Assembly: GCF_019551435.1 (NCBI RefSeq)
Contig: NZ_CP080544.1
Span: forward strand, 1,886,001-1,950,000
Length of the DNA: 64,000 bases
Source: Lysobacter soyae
GTDB lineage: Bacteria; Pseudomonadota; Gammaproteobacteria; Xanthomonadales; Xanthomonadaceae
Reading direction: 5' to 3'
Shown here: positions 40,434 through 50,414 of the stretch, piece after piece
Layout: each line of letters opens with the position of its first letter
Position numbering within the stretch: position 1 is the first letter of the stretch
Position numbers and translations under genes: made by a program
Notes under the pieces: model-generated
What the model saw: the letters and a program-made list of their open reading frames with translations, nothing else
The model's database searches: none
Told to the model about the DNA's origin: nothing

Positions 40434-41972
40434 TTACTTCACGCCGTGCATCAGTTTTTGCACCAGGGGTGCGACCAAGAACAACACCACGCCGCACACC
40501 AGCAAGATCCAGAAGCCCTTGGTGTAAGCATCCAGTGCGCTGACCACGGTCATGCCACCTTCGCCGCTGGCTTCGCTCGCGAACAGGCCCGACAAGTTGT
40601 TGCCGATGCCGGTCGACAGGAACCAGCCGCCCATGCCGAAGCCGACCAAACGCAGCGGTGCCAATTTGGTCACCATCGACAAGCCGATCGGCGACAAGCA
40701 CAGCTCACCGATGGATTGAATCCAATACACGGCGAACAAAGTCCAGAACGGAATTTTGTTCGTGCCCGGATCCACCAGCTTGGACAGGGCGAACATCAGC
40801 AACAGGAACGCCAGACCATTGAAGATGATGCCGAGCGAGAATTTGCGCGGAATGGACGGATTGGCTTTGCCCATGCGCACCCACAGCCACGCAATGATCG
40901 GTGCCAAGGTGATGATGGCCACCGAGTTCACCGATTGGAACCATGCATTCGGGAAGGTCATGAAGCCGAGGTCACGGTCCACGATCTTGTCGGCCAAGAA
41001 GGTGAAAGAGCTACCTGCTTGTTCGAAGAACATCCAGAACACGATGTTGAAAGTGAAAATGATCAACATCGCGATGACTTTGTCGCGCGCGACCATGCCG
41101 TTACGGATGCCTTCCACCAACAGCAGGATGCACAGCAAGACGAACATCGGCGTCAGCACCCACCATTGCAAGGTGGTCGCATCGATGGTCAACAGGAAGT
41201 ACACCAACGGGATGGCGGCGAGTGCCACGGCAACCACCATCAGCGTCTTGCCCATGCTGCCTTGGTCAAGCGCCGGCAAGCCGATGCCCTTCAGTTGCTT
41301 GCGGCCGAACCAGAACCACAAGAAGCTGATGATCATGCCGACACCGGCCGCCATGAAGACCACTTTGTAGGCCGGCATCGCATCCGAGCCGAACACTTTT
41401 TGCGCAAGGATTTGCGTGACGATCGGCGCGATCATCGCGCCCATGTTGATGCCCATGTAGAAGATCGTGAAGCCGGAATCGCGACGCTCATCGCCCGTCG
41501 AATACAGCTTGCCGACCATGGTTGAAATGATCGGTTTGAACATGCCGTTGCCGACCACCACGGTGGCCAGACCCAACTTGAAGACTTCTTGATTCGGCAT
41601 CGCGATCATGAACAAGCCGGCCGCCATGATGACCGCACCGATCAGGATCGAGCGTTGGTAACCCAAAATCTTGTCGGCGGCATACCCGCCGAAAATCGCA
41701 CCCGCATACACCAAAGCCAAATAGGCGCCATACAACTTGCCCGCCGGGGCTTCACCGCCGGCGTCGCCGTTATAGAACTGGGCAACGACGTACAACACGA
41801 GTGCCCAACGGATGCCGTAGAACGCAAAGCGTTCCCAGAACTCCGTCATGAACAACATCCACAACGGCTTGGGGTGACCCATCATCGTGTCGAACGGTGG
41901 CGGATTGCCATCGACCGGCGTGGCGACAGACGCGCCCGACGGTTCCACTTGGTTTGGAATTGGTGTACTCAT
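40434..41972 (-). CDS. POT/PTR family proton-dependent oligopeptide transporter
   Basis: A 512-residue MFS protein with 12-14 hydrophobic segments. The POT signature EFWERFAFYGIR (ExxERFxYYG type) is at about 44-55, and the second family motif FSIFYMGINMG appears as FTIFYMGINMGA. It should import di- and tripeptides with protons. ATG 41972 follows GGGAAG. Adjacent catabolic genes for Tyr and Trp fit amino-acid use from peptides. Confidence 0.92.
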   Translation of the reverse strand: MSTPIPNQVEPSGASVATPVDGNPPPFDTMMGHPKPLWMLFMTEFWERFAFYGIRWALVLYVVAQFYNGDAGGEAPAGKLYGAYLALVYAGAIFGGYAADKILGYQRSILIGAVIMAAGLFMIAMPNQEVFKLGLATVVVGNGMFKPIISTMVGKLYSTGDERRDSGFTIFYMGINMGAMIAPIVTQILAQKVFGSDAMPAYKVVFMAAGVGMIISFLWFWFGRKQLKGIGLPALDQGSMGKTLMVVAVALAAIPLVYFLLTIDATTLQWWVLTPMFVLLCILLLVEGIRNGMVARDKVIAMLIIFTFNIVFWMFFEQAGSSFTFLADKIVDRDLGFMTFPNAWFQSVNSVAIITLAPIIAWLWVRMGKANPSIPRKFSLGIIFNGLAFLLLMFALSKLVDPGTNKIPFWTLFAVYWIQSIGELCLSPIGLSMVTKLAPLRLVGFGMGGWFLSTGIGNNLSGLFASEASGEGGMTVVSALDAYTKGFWILLVCGVVLFLVAPLVQKLMHGVK

Positions 41973-42092
41973 CAAATGCTTCCCGTGAATCGAGTTGGCA
42001 GCGCAACCCCGTGCTGCGCATTCCGGCGAGCATCCCTTATTTTGTCGGCGGGCGTCAAATGACCCGCATTCAGCAGAAGGCCGGCGCAGTCG

Positions 42093-42950
42093 TCAATCCC
42101 GACCGATGCTCGTGCGTACTTCAAACAATTCGGGGAAGAAGGTGAGATCGAGCGCACGTTTTAGAAAATCGACACCGCTCGAACCGCCGGTGCCGCGTTT
42201 GAAGCCGATGATGCGCATCACCGTGCGCATATGGCGGTAACGCCACAACTGGAACTGCGTCTCGAGATCGACGAGGTCTTCGCAAAGCGCGTACTCGCGA
42301 TAAAAATTGTTGGTGTCTTCGTAGATGCGTTCGAACACAGGGAGCAAATCATCATTGCGCGCATGCGGCTCCGACCAATCACGTTGCAGATGCGCAGCAG
42401 GAACGGCATGACCCCAGCGGGCGAGATAGCGCAGGAATTCGTCATAGAGACTCGGCGCATCCAGCGCCGACTGCAAGGTTTGCTGTGCGCCAGGGTCGTG
42501 TTTGAACACTTTCACCATGCCGGCATTCTTGTTGCCGAGCAGGAATTCGACTTGCCGGTATTGCAATGACTGAAAGCCGCTGGACGGCCCCAGAATTTCA
42601 CGGAATTCCATGTATTCGGACGGGGTCAGCGTCTCCAGCACCGACCATTGGTTGGTCAATTGGTCGAGCACGCGCTTGCAGCGCGCCACCACCTTGCCGA
42701 ATTGCCAGACGCGATCGTTGCGCAAGTGCTCAATCGCCGCGGTGAGCTCGTGAATCAGCAGTTTCAGCCACAGCTCACTTGTCTGGTGTTGGATGATGAA
42801 CAACATCTCATCGTGATGCGGCGGCGAGGACAGCGGGTGTTGGGCCGATAGCAATCGGCCCAAATCCAAATAGCCTGCATACGTCAGTTGTCCGTCCAGA
42901 TCGGTGTAGATGCCGGACTCAAGTGGGCGCGTGTTCTTTTCAATGCTCAT
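42093..42950 (-). CDS. kynA: tryptophan 2,3-dioxygenase
   Basis: A 285-residue haem dioxygenase that opens the tryptophan indole ring to N-formylkynurenine. [36 protein letters not shown] (the active-site His is in the HHDE block) and [22 protein letters not shown] (parts; distal haem His in YRHM) are typical. ATG 42950 gives family length; the ribosome site is weak. No other kyn genes are in the window. Confidence 0.95.
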   Translation of the reverse strand: MSIEKNTRPLESGIYTDLDGQLTYAGYLDLGRLLSAQHPLSSPPHHDEMLFIIQHQTSELWLKLLIHELTAAIEHLRNDRVWQFGKVVARCKRVLDQLTNQWSVLETLTPSEYMEFREILGPSSGFQSLQYRQVEFLLGNKNAGMVKVFKHDPGAQQTLQSALDAPSLYDEFLRYLARWGHAVPAAHLQRDWSEPHARNDDLLPVFERIYEDTNNFYREYALCEDLVDLETQFQLWRYRHMRTVMRIIGFKRGTGGSSGVDFLKRALDLTFFPELFEVRTSIGRD

Positions 42951-43082
42951 GGGGGGATTTTCACACGTCCGCCGGGCGCCTGTATGGCACTGCACGCAGC
43001 GGTTTCATGCCGCACTGCGCAAAAGTGAATGGCGCCTTCGGCCTTATCATGGTCGTTTCACCTGATATGGAATGACGTGCCC

Positions 43083-44156
43083 ATGACCCTCGCGGCAAGT
43101 TACGAAATCGAATATCTGCAATGTCTGAACCCGGAGGGCGTACTGACCGGACCCTTGCCGCCAGCGGTGCCGGATCCCGGACGCTTGGTCGAATTGTTCA
43201 AGCAAATGCTGTTCGTGCGCACCTTCGATACCAAGGCGATCGCCCTGCAACGCACGGGCAAGCTTGGAACCTATGCCGCCTGCCTCGGCCATGAAGCCAC
43301 ACACGTCGGCATCGGGGCCTCGATGGCGCCGGAAGACGTGTTCGCCCCCAGCTATCGTGAATACGGCGCGCAATTCATGCGCGGTGTGCGTCCGCGCGAG
43401 GTGTTGATGTATTGGGGTGGCGATGAACGCGGCAACGATTTCGAAGGACCGAAGAACGACTATCCCTGGTGCGTGCCGATTTCCACCCAGATGCTGATGG
43501 CCGCCGGTGCCGCCTTGAGTTTCAAATTGAAGAACAAGTCGAGCGTCGCGGTGGCCTGTTGCGGTGATGGTGGCTCTTCCAAAACCGACTTCTATGCGGC
43601 AGTGAACTCCGCCGGCGCCTACAAACTGCCGTTGGTCTTGTGCGTCATCAACAACGGTTGGGCGATTTCGGTACCGCGTAAGGCGCAAACGGGCGCCACC
43701 ACCTTGGCGCAGAAAGGCTTGGCGGGTGGCTTGCATTGCTTGCAGGTGGACGGAAATGACATCGTCGCCGTGCTGGAAGCGATGCGTCGCGCCACCGAAC
43801 GCGCGCGCAACGGCGATGGCGGATCGGTGATCGAATTCATGACCTATCGTCTGCACGACCACACCACCGCCGATGACGCGCGTCGTTATCGCGGCGAAGA
43901 CGAAGTCAAAGACGCATGGACGCGTGAGCCGTTCATCCGTCTTCGCAAGTACCTGACCGGCCTGAAGCTTTGGGACGAGGACAAAGAAAAGGCTTGGATC
44001 GAAGAATGCGGCAAGAAAGTCGACGTCGAAATCAACGCCTACCTCGAAACCCCGGTGCAACCGGTCGAGGCGATGTTTGATTATTTGTATGCCGACATGC
44101 CGGCCGATTTGGCCGAACAACGCGATGCGGCGCTGGCTTTGGAGAAACGCGCATGA
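43083..44156 (+). CDS. 2-oxoacid dehydrogenase E1 alpha (pyruvate or branched-chain)
   Basis: A 357-residue thiamine-diphosphate E1 alpha subunit. The ThDP/Mg motif begins at CCGDGGSSKTDFYAAVN and ends at VLCVINN; RTFDTKAIALQRTGKLGTY and the phosphorylation-loop-like YRLHDHTTADDARRYR follow the family. ATG 43083 is chosen over the upstream frame extension. It forms an operon with E1 beta (4-bp overlap) and E2. Sequence type resembles both pyruvate and branched-chain complexes; the Tyr/Trp neighbours do not decide. Confidence 0.9.
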   Translation: MTLAASYEIEYLQCLNPEGVLTGPLPPAVPDPGRLVELFKQMLFVRTFDTKAIALQRTGKLGTYAACLGHEATHVGIGASMAPEDVFAPSYREYGAQFMRGVRPREVLMYWGGDERGNDFEGPKNDYPWCVPISTQMLMAAGAALSFKLKNKSSVAVACCGDGGSSKTDFYAAVNSAGAYKLPLVLCVINNGWAISVPRKAQTGATTLAQKGLAGGLHCLQVDGNDIVAVLEAMRRATERARNGDGGSVIEFMTYRLHDHTTADDARRYRGEDEVKDAWTREPFIRLRKYLTGLKLWDEDKEKAWIEECGKKVDVEINAYLETPVQPVEAMFDYLYADMPADLAEQRDAALALEKRA

Positions 44157-45148
44157 GCGAACAAACCGCACAACCGATCTGCTTGATCGAAGCCATCACG
44201 CAAGCGCTGGCCTATGAAATGCGCCACGACAAAGATGTCGTGGTGTTGGGTGAAGACGTCGGCGTGAATGGCGGCGTGTTTCGCGCCACCGCCGGTCTGC
44301 AGCAAACCTTCGGCGACATGCGGGTTCTCGACACCCCGTTGGACGAAACCACGATTGCCGGCCTCACAGTCGGCATGGCGTCGCAAGGCATGAAGCCGGT
44401 GGCCGAAGCCCAATTTGACGGCTTCATGTATCCGATGGTCGACTTTCTCGTATGTCACGCGGCACGCATGCGCTATCGCACCCGTGGCCGCCTGACCTGC
44501 CCGATGGTCTTGCGCGTGCCGTGGGGCGGCGGCATTCGTGCACCCGAACATCACAGCGAAGCCAATGAATCGATCTTTACCAACGTGCCGGGCATCCGTG
44601 TGGTGATGCCTTCGTCGCCCGCGCGCGCTTACGGACTTTTGCTCGCTGCGATTCGCGATCCGGATCCGGTGGTGTACATGGAGCCCAAGCGCATCTATCG
44701 CCAATACAAGGAATTGGTACCGGATGACGGCGAAGCCCTGCCGCTCGACGTGTGTTACGTACTGCGCGACGGCGCTGACATCACCTTGGTGACCTGGGGC
44801 GCGCAAGTGAAAGAAACACTGGAAGCTGCCGAAATGTTGGCGAAAGACGGCATCCAAGCGGAAGTCATCGATGTCGCGACACTGACACCGCTCGACTTCG
44901 CAACCATTGCGGAAAGTGTTGCCAAAACCGGTCGTTGTGTCATCGTGCACGAAGCCGCGAAAACCGCCGGTTTCGGCGCGGAAATCGCCGCCCGTGTGGC
45001 CGAGGAATGCTTGTTCGATTTGTTGGCACCGGTGGAACGCGTGACCGGCTACGACACGCACATTCCCTTGTTCCGCCTTGAAATGAAATATCTGCCCAGC
45101 GTCGACAAGATTGTCGCCGCCGCTAAGCGCGCCATGGCGCATCGCTGA
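44153..45148 (+). CDS. 2-oxoacid dehydrogenase E1 beta
   Basis: A 331-residue E1 beta subunit that completes the ThDP site. Typical blocks: LGEDVGVNGGVFRAT, LDTPLDETTIAGLTVGMA, RVPWGGGIRAPEHHSE and VMPSSPARAYGLLLAAI. It overlaps E1 alpha by ATGA, and E2 begins 9 bp later after GAGG. Confidence 0.93.
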   Translation: MSEQTAQPICLIEAITQALAYEMRHDKDVVVLGEDVGVNGGVFRATAGLQQTFGDMRVLDTPLDETTIAGLTVGMASQGMKPVAEAQFDGFMYPMVDFLVCHAARMRYRTRGRLTCPMVLRVPWGGGIRAPEHHSEANESIFTNVPGIRVVMPSSPARAYGLLLAAIRDPDPVVYMEPKRIYRQYKELVPDDGEALPLDVCYVLRDGADITLVTWGAQVKETLEAAEMLAKDGIQAEVIDVATLTPLDFATIAESVAKTGRCVIVHEAAKTAGFGAEIAARVAEECLFDLLAPVERVTGYDTHIPLFRLEMKYLPSVDKIVAAAKRAMAHR

Positions 45149-45157
45149 GGATCACGC

Positions 45158-46573
45158 ATGACGAAGAAGACTTTCAATCTCCCCGATCTCGGCGAAGGCT
45201 TGCCGGACGCCACCATTGTCGAGTGGTATGTCAAAGAAGGCGATGTCATCAAGTTGGATGACAACCTGGTGTCGATGGAAACGGCCAAGGCCGTTGTGGA
45301 TGTGCCTTCGCCCGTGTCGGGCAAGTTGCTCAAACTCGCCGGCGCGGCGGGCGACATTGTTGTGACCGGTCACATGCTTGCCGAGTTCGAGATGGACATG
45401 TCCATGCCGCAACGCGCGGAAGGACAAGACACCGGTCACCATCATGGCGGCGGCCACAGCGTCGGCACGCAGGACCCTGCCCCCGACAACAAGGTCGTGG
45501 CATCAAGCGAAGGCGGGGCGATTGCGGCAAGCAACGCAGCACAGCCCGAAGCTGCCAATGCCAATGCCACAGCCAAAAAGGATGCGGGCACCGTAGTCGG
45601 CGCGATGCAGGTCGGCGATGCCGTTCGTAGCGAAGCAGCTGTTGCTGTCGGTGGCGTCAAGGCCGTGCCTGCCGTGCGCGCGACAGCGCGTAAGTTGGGC
45701 GTGGATATTGCTCGCGTGCGGGCAACCGGTCCGGACGGCGTGGTCACCATGCAGGATGTCAAAAACGCCGCCGCGGATGCGTCATTGTTGATGCCCGCGC
45801 AGGCCTCGCAACACAATGGGACGCCGGCGCACGCGGCACCCGCGCAAACGCTTCCGACAGCCGACGCAAATCGCCGCAGCACCGTGTCGCAGGCCGGCAA
45901 ACCGATGCGGACACAGCCGCCGGGCGTCGTCGCGAGCGGTCAGCCGGAGCAATTGAAAGGCGTTCGCCGCAATATGGCGCGGGTCATGGCGGATGCGCAT
46001 GCCAATGTTGTGCCGACCACGCTTGTGGATGATGCCGATCTGCACCAATGGATCGGCAAGCAAGACATCACCGCCAGGTTGGTGCGTTCGATTGTCGCCG
46101 CATGCAAAGAGGTGCCGGCACTTAACGCTTGGTTCGACGGTCAGGCATTGACGCGCACCTTGCATCCGCATGTGGACATCGGCATCGCCGTCGACACCGA
46201 CGACGGCTTGTTTGTGCCGGCGCTGCGCAACGCCGACATGCTCGACGCGCACGGTGTTCGCGCCGCGATCAAACGCCTTCGCACACAAGTCGAGGATCGC
46301 TCGATTCCGTCAACCGAATTGTCCGGATACACCATCTCGCTCTCCAACTTCGGCATGTTCGCCGGTCGCTATGCGACACCGGTCGTTGTGCCGCCTTGCG
46401 TAGCCATCATCGGCGCCGGAAAGTTGTGCCATGACGTGGTGGCGGTGATGGGCGGCATTGAAGTGCACCGCCGCATGCCCATTTCGCTGACCTTCGATCA
46501 TCGCGCCTGCACTGGCGGCGAAGCGGCTCGCTTCTTGAAAGCCTTACTGGACGATTTGGCGCGTCCGAACTGA
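45158..46573 (+). CDS. 2-oxoacid dehydrogenase E2 (lipoyl acyltransferase)
   Basis: A 471-residue core subunit. One lipoyl domain (about 1-80; lipoyl-lysine K44 in METAKAV), a long Ala-rich linker with a HHHGGGH stretch at about 93-99, a peripheral-subunit-binding domain (about 165-205; VRATARKLGVDIARV) and the catalytic acyltransferase (about 245-471). The active-site block is FDHRACTGGEAARFL, so the usual Asp of HRxxDG is Thr. E3 is not in the window. A terminator follows. Confidence 0.92.
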   Translation: MTKKTFNLPDLGEGLPDATIVEWYVKEGDVIKLDDNLVSMETAKAVVDVPSPVSGKLLKLAGAAGDIVVTGHMLAEFEMDMSMPQRAEGQDTGHHHGGGHSVGTQDPAPDNKVVASSEGGAIAASNAAQPEAANANATAKKDAGTVVGAMQVGDAVRSEAAVAVGGVKAVPAVRATARKLGVDIARVRATGPDGVVTMQDVKNAAADASLLMPAQASQHNGTPAHAAPAQTLPTADANRRSTVSQAGKPMRTQPPGVVASGQPEQLKGVRRNMARVMADAHANVVPTTLVDDADLHQWIGKQDITARLVRSIVAACKEVPALNAWFDGQALTRTLHPHVDIGIAVDTDDGLFVPALRNADMLDAHGVRAAIKRLRTQVEDRSIPSTELSGYTISLSNFGMFAGRYATPVVVPPCVAIIGAGKLCHDVVAVMGGIEVHRRMPISLTFDHRACTGGEAARFLKALLDDLARPN

Positions 46574-46594
46574 GTGGCGCGCGAACAGACCTCC

Positions 46595-46623
46595 GGCGCG
46601 TCAGCGATGACGCGCCGTTTTTT
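46595..46623 (+). terminator. intrinsic terminator of the E1/E2 operon
   Basis: GGCGCGTCA-GCGA-TGACGCGCC, a 9-bp perfect stem followed by GTTTTTT, 22 bp after the E2 stop. Confidence 0.93.
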
Positions 46624-46624
46624 G

Positions 46625-46930
46625 TCAGGTTCTTTTGAGCCAGCGGCGGCGAATGCCGAACGCCACCGCCATCACGGCGAGAAAACTGCCGTAACCGACG
46701 CTGGTGGCGAACACCTGCTTCCATAAGTTGTGCGTGCCGTCGGCATGATGGAATGCCCACCACGTCGCCACCACGAAAACCACCGCCGCCAACACCAAAG
46801 CGGCCGCGTCGAAACCGCGCCGACGCGCGTTGCGCGGCTGCCTCGGAAATTTCCAGAACAAGGTGCCGACAATGGCGAACCAAGGGGCAAACAGCACCAG
46901 CGCTAGCAGCGGAAATTGTGCCGGATTCAC
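46625..46930 (-). CDS. small membrane protein of unknown function
   Basis: A 101-residue protein with three hydrophobic segments (about 5-25, 42-60 and 75-93) and a basic C-terminus. The GTG start overlaps the trpS stop (GTGA), so it is read from the trpS transcript. I do not recognise the family. Confidence 0.72.
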   Translation of the reverse strand: MNPAQFPLLALVLFAPWFAIVGTLFWKFPRQPRNARRRGFDAAALVLAAVVFVVATWWAFHHADGTHNLWKQVFATSVGYGSFLAVMAVAFGIRRRWLKRT

Positions 46931-48240
46931 GACTTCGCCTCTTTGCGCGCCAATTCCGCGGCAACCAATCGTTGCAGGGCGGCATCGGCGCTTTCAACAT
47001 CGGCACCCTCGGCCAGCAGCGTCGTATCTGACACATGCTGCGACGTCTTCAATGCGGCAATGCATTCGGCGCAAGCCTTCGGCGAGTCGAAGCTCGCGCT
47101 TTGCAGCAACACCCGATCGCCGTCGGTCAACTTGAATTTGAAGCTGCCGTCGGCTTCACGGTATTGCTTGAATACCGGCAGCACGTCTTGCTTGACCGTC
47201 GCGGCCGCTTTTTCGACGGTGGCTCGAGACAGATCACGCAGGCCGACAGCCTCACGCAAAGCCCCCATGAACGGCGTGGCGTATTGCGCACGCATGCGCG
47301 CAGCGCCATCACGCAACAATGCCTCGATGTCCTGCGGTTTGGCCATCAGTGCCTCATAACGCTCCCGCATCGGCGCCACTTCGCGATCAATTTGCTCGAC
47401 GAGTTTGGTTTTCGCGTCGCCCCAGCCGATGCCTTGCTTGAACGCTTCCGCCATCGCGGCGCTTTCTTCGGCATTGGCGAAGGCGCGGAAGATATCCATT
47501 AACGCCGAGCCTTCGGTGTCTTTCGCTTCACCCGGCAGACGCGAATCGGTGACGATGCCGGCGATCAGTTTTTTCAACTCCGACTTGGGCACGAACAACG
47601 GGATCGTGTTGTCGTAGCTCTTCGACATTTTCCGCCCGTCCAATCCGGGCAACGTGGCCACGCTGTCTTCGATGGCCGCCTCGGGCAAGACGAAATGTTC
47701 GCCGTACAAATGATTGAAGCGCTGGGCGAAATCACGCGCCATTTCGATGTGCTGGACCTGGTCGCGACCCACCGGCACCTTGTTCGCGTTGAACAGCAAA
47801 ATGTCGGCGGCCATCAGGACCGGATACATGAACAAGCCGGCGCTGATGCCCGCATCCTCATCCACGCCTTCACTGGCGTTCTTATCCACCGCGGCCTTGT
47901 ACGCGTGCGCGCGATTCAAGATGCCTTTGCCGGCCACACAGGTGAGCAACCAGTTCAGTTCGGCGATTTCCGGCACATCACTTTGCCGATAGAACCAGAC
48001 CGCCGCCGGATCCAAGCCGCAGGCAAGCCAGGTCGCCGCAATTTCCAAGGTGCTGCGCTGGACACGCGCCGGATCCTGGACCTTGATCAAGGCATGGTAA
48101 TCGGCCAGAAAGTAGAAACTTTCCACGCCGGGCATGCGTGACGCCGCAATCGCGGGTCGTATGGCACCGGCATAGTTGCCGAGGTGGGGTGTGCCTGAGG
48201 TGGTGATTCCGGTCAGTACCCGGAGGGCTTTGTCAGACAT
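46927..48240 (-). CDS. trpS: tryptophan--tRNA ligase
   Basis: TrpS (437 aa) charges tRNA-Trp. The class I HIGH-equivalent is in GTPHLGNYAGAI (about 13-24) and KMSKSYDNTIPLF near residue 205 is the KMSKS loop. The C-terminal part from about 335 is an extension beyond the E. coli length (334 aa), as in Xanthomonas enzymes. ATG 48240 (MSDKALRVLTG) is the family-like start; the frame is open further upstream. Confidence 0.95.
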   Translation of the reverse strand: MSDKALRVLTGITTSGTPHLGNYAGAIRPAIAASRMPGVESFYFLADYHALIKVQDPARVQRSTLEIAATWLACGLDPAAVWFYRQSDVPEIAELNWLLTCVAGKGILNRAHAYKAAVDKNASEGVDEDAGISAGLFMYPVLMAADILLFNANKVPVGRDQVQHIEMARDFAQRFNHLYGEHFVLPEAAIEDSVATLPGLDGRKMSKSYDNTIPLFVPKSELKKLIAGIVTDSRLPGEAKDTEGSALMDIFRAFANAEESAAMAEAFKQGIGWGDAKTKLVEQIDREVAPMRERYEALMAKPQDIEALLRDGAARMRAQYATPFMGALREAVGLRDLSRATVEKAAATVKQDVLPVFKQYREADGSFKFKLTDGDRVLLQSASFDSPKACAECIAALKTSQHVSDTTLLAEGADVESADAALQRLVAAELARKEAKS

Positions 48241-48332
48241 GTGAAATGAAACGGACTGGATGAACAGGCATTTTAGCTTGACCCCGTTTTCCCGGTTGGC
48301 GCGTTGCACTAGAAAACCCACGGAGAAAATCC

Positions 48333-49100
48333 ATGTCCATCGCGCATTTCCGATCCCCGCTCGCCCTTGGCCTCGCTGCCCTTCTCGCCTGCGGGTCGGC
48401 CACCGCCGGCAATTTGGTCGACATCAACATCGTGGACCGCAGCGGACAAGGCACCCTGCCTGAGTACCGGCACCGCGGCGATACCTGGGTGCAAGGCACA
48501 CCGGGCCATATTTACAACGTCCAGCTCGTCAATCGCAGCGATCGCCGCGTCCTGGTGGTGCTCTCTGTCGACGGCGTCAATCTGATCACGGGTGATCGTG
48601 CCAATTACGGCCAATCGGGCTATGTGCTCGAGCCTTACCAAACCGCCGAAATCGACGGCTGGCGAAAATCGATGCAGCACAGCGCGCAGTTCTATTTCAC
48701 CTCGGTGCCGGACAGCTACGCGGGGCGCACCGGGCGTCCCGACAACGTCGGGGTGATCGGTGCAGCTGTGTTTACCGAAAAGTATGTGCCGCCTGTTCGC
48801 ATCCACGCACCCGCGATGGCTGAGTCCCGTGCGGCCCCGCCCGCGCCCCAAATGGAGATGTCGAAATCCACCAGTGATGCCGCTGTGCAGCGCATCGGCA
48901 CCGGGCACGGAGAGACGCGCTATTCCGCCGTCAGCCGGACCCGCTTCGAACGCGCGTCGACAAGGCCGGACGAGGTCGTTGCGATCCGCTATGACAATCG
49001 ATCAAGGCTGGTCGCGCTTGGCATTCTGCCGCGGCGCGGCACGGTGAACCATCAGGCGCCGCAACCCTTCCCGGGCTTTGTTCCCGATCCGCCGCGCTGA
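48333..49100 (+). CDS. secreted protein of unknown function
   Basis: A 255-residue protein with a signal peptide (cleavage after ATA-like GSATA, about residue 25). The mature N-terminal half (about 27-155) has VDINIVDRSGQ, GHIYNVQLVNRSDRRVLVVLSVDGVN in parts and EIDGWRKSMQ, followed by a Pro/Ala linker and a charged tail. Ribosome site GGAGAAAATCC. The pattern looks like a conserved Xanthomonadaceae exported protein; function unknown. Confidence 0.78.
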   Translation: MSIAHFRSPLALGLAALLACGSATAGNLVDINIVDRSGQGTLPEYRHRGDTWVQGTPGHIYNVQLVNRSDRRVLVVLSVDGVNLITGDRANYGQSGYVLEPYQTAEIDGWRKSMQHSAQFYFTSVPDSYAGRTGRPDNVGVIGAAVFTEKYVPPVRIHAPAMAESRAAPPAPQMEMSKSTSDAAVQRIGTGHGETRYSAVSRTRFERASTRPDEVVAIRYDNRSRLVALGILPRRGTVNHQAPQPFPGFVPDPPR

Positions 49101-49124
49101 TCACGCGATGGAACCCCCGAACGA

Positions 49125-49155
49125 AAGAAGCCGGCATGCGCCGGCTTCTTTTTGT
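49125..49155 (+). terminator. intrinsic terminator
   Basis: AAGAAGCCGGC-ATGC-GCCGGCTTCTT, an 11-bp perfect stem followed by TTT, 24 bp after the secreted-protein gene. It can also act towards the entericidin-like gene on the other strand. Confidence 0.92.
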
Positions 49156-49172
49156 CACGGTGTTGAAGCGAA

Positions 49173-49325
49173 TCAGCAGCGACCGTCCTTGCAGTCGACA
49201 GCCTTGTCTTCAACCTTTTCACCGACCTTTTGCACATCCTTGCCGGCGCCGGCGACGGTGTTGCATGCGCTCAGACCGATCGAGAACAAGGTCATCATCA
49301 ACAGCACTACAAAACGCTTCTTCAT
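49173..49325 (-). CDS. entericidin-like small lipoprotein
   Basis: A 50-residue protein starting at MKKRFVVLLMMTLF with lipobox LSAC (Cys21) and the entericidin-type mature sequence CNTVAGAGKDVQKVGEK. Ribosome site AAAGGAGA. Entericidins are small membrane-active lipoproteins linked with stationary-phase lysis in E. coli. The C-terminal DCKDGRC adds two further cysteines. Confidence 0.88.
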   Translation of the reverse strand: MKKRFVVLLMMTLFSIGLSACNTVAGAGKDVQKVGEKVEDKAVDCKDGRC

Positions 49326-49459
49326 GTGGAGTCTCCTTTGTGGGGGAAGGACGGCGTGCAAGCTGCACCCCGTACGCGATCCATGAAACGTTCGCGGCCG
49401 TGAATCCCTTGTGGATGGGCGGCCAGAATTTGTGCGTCGTTCAGTTGCGCATTAGGACT

Positions 49460-50383
49460 TCATTCACGAACCAACGTTGATTTACCGAACAGGCTTTCCA
49501 TCAACGCCACCGCCAAGCGAGCCGTGGCATTGCGCTTGTCCAACGCGGGATTCACTTCGACGATGTCGACCGAACCCACGCGACCGGTATCGGCCAACAT
49601 TTCAAACATCAGCTGCGCTTCGCGATAATTCACACCACCGGGCACACGCGTGCCGGTGCCGGGCGCGATCGACGGGTCGAGCATGTCCACATCGAAACTC
49701 ACATGGATATGTGTGTCGTCGTCGATACCTTCCAAGGCTTCATCCATGACACGGCGCATGCCGATTTCATCGATGTAACGCATGTCGTAAATATCGAGAT
49801 CGTGTTGCTTGACCAACTGCTTCTCGGCACGGTCCACGGAGCGGATGCCGATTTGGCGAACCTGATCGGGCGTCAGTGCCGGTGCGGTCTTGCCCATGTT
49901 GACCAAGGCATCAGGACCGAGGCCACACAGCACCGCCACTGGCATGCCGTGGATATTGCCCGAGGGCGATGCCTCGCTGGTATTGAAATCGGCGTGGGCA
50001 TCCAGCCAAAACACGCGGAGTTTCTTGCCTTGCGCACGACAATGGTCTGCCACCGCGGCGATCGCGCCGATCCCGAGGCAATGGTCACCGCCCAACATGA
50101 TCGGCAATTTGCCATCCGCCAAAATTTCGGTGCTCTTATCGAACGCGGCCCGATTCCAAGCCGTGACTTCTTGCAAATGACGGTAGCCGTCGACCGGCCC
50201 TTGCAGGGGGTTGTGCGGACCGGTCAAATTGCCGGCATCTTCCACGGTGATGCCGCGACGCGCGATCTTTTCGACAATGCCTGCAACACGCAAGGCTTCC
50301 GGGCCCATGGACGCGCCGCGATGTGCGCAGCCGATATCAGTGGGAACGCCGTAAATGACGACGGACGGAATTTTTCGATTCAA
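49460..50383 (-). CDS. rocF: arginase
   Basis: A 307-residue ureohydrolase that splits arginine to ornithine and urea. Manganese-site motifs are GGDHCLGIGA, WLDAHADFNT and SFDVDMLDPSIAPGTGT. Arginase rather than agmatinase fits GVPTDIGCAHRGASMGP and EVNPALDKRN. I prefer TTG 50383, preceded by GGAG with a 7-base gap, to ATG 50410, which lacks a ribosome site and lies only 4 bp from the tRNA gene. Confidence 0.93.
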   Translation of the reverse strand: MNRKIPSVVIYGVPTDIGCAHRGASMGPEALRVAGIVEKIARRGITVEDAGNLTGPHNPLQGPVDGYRHLQEVTAWNRAAFDKSTEILADGKLPIMLGGDHCLGIGAIAAVADHCRAQGKKLRVFWLDAHADFNTSEASPSGNIHGMPVAVLCGLGPDALVNMGKTAPALTPDQVRQIGIRSVDRAEKQLVKQHDLDIYDMRYIDEIGMRRVMDEALEGIDDDTHIHVSFDVDMLDPSIAPGTGTRVPGGVNYREAQLMFEMLADTGRVGSVDIVEVNPALDKRNATARLAVALMESLFGKSTLVRE

Positions 50384-50414
50384 GTGACACTCCAGGCCGT
50401 GACCGGTCATGGGT

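Noticed and set aside
40413..41525. Rightward 370-residue open frame in the POT transporter
   Set aside because: Gln/His/Asp-rich antisense translation of membrane helices; not a protein.
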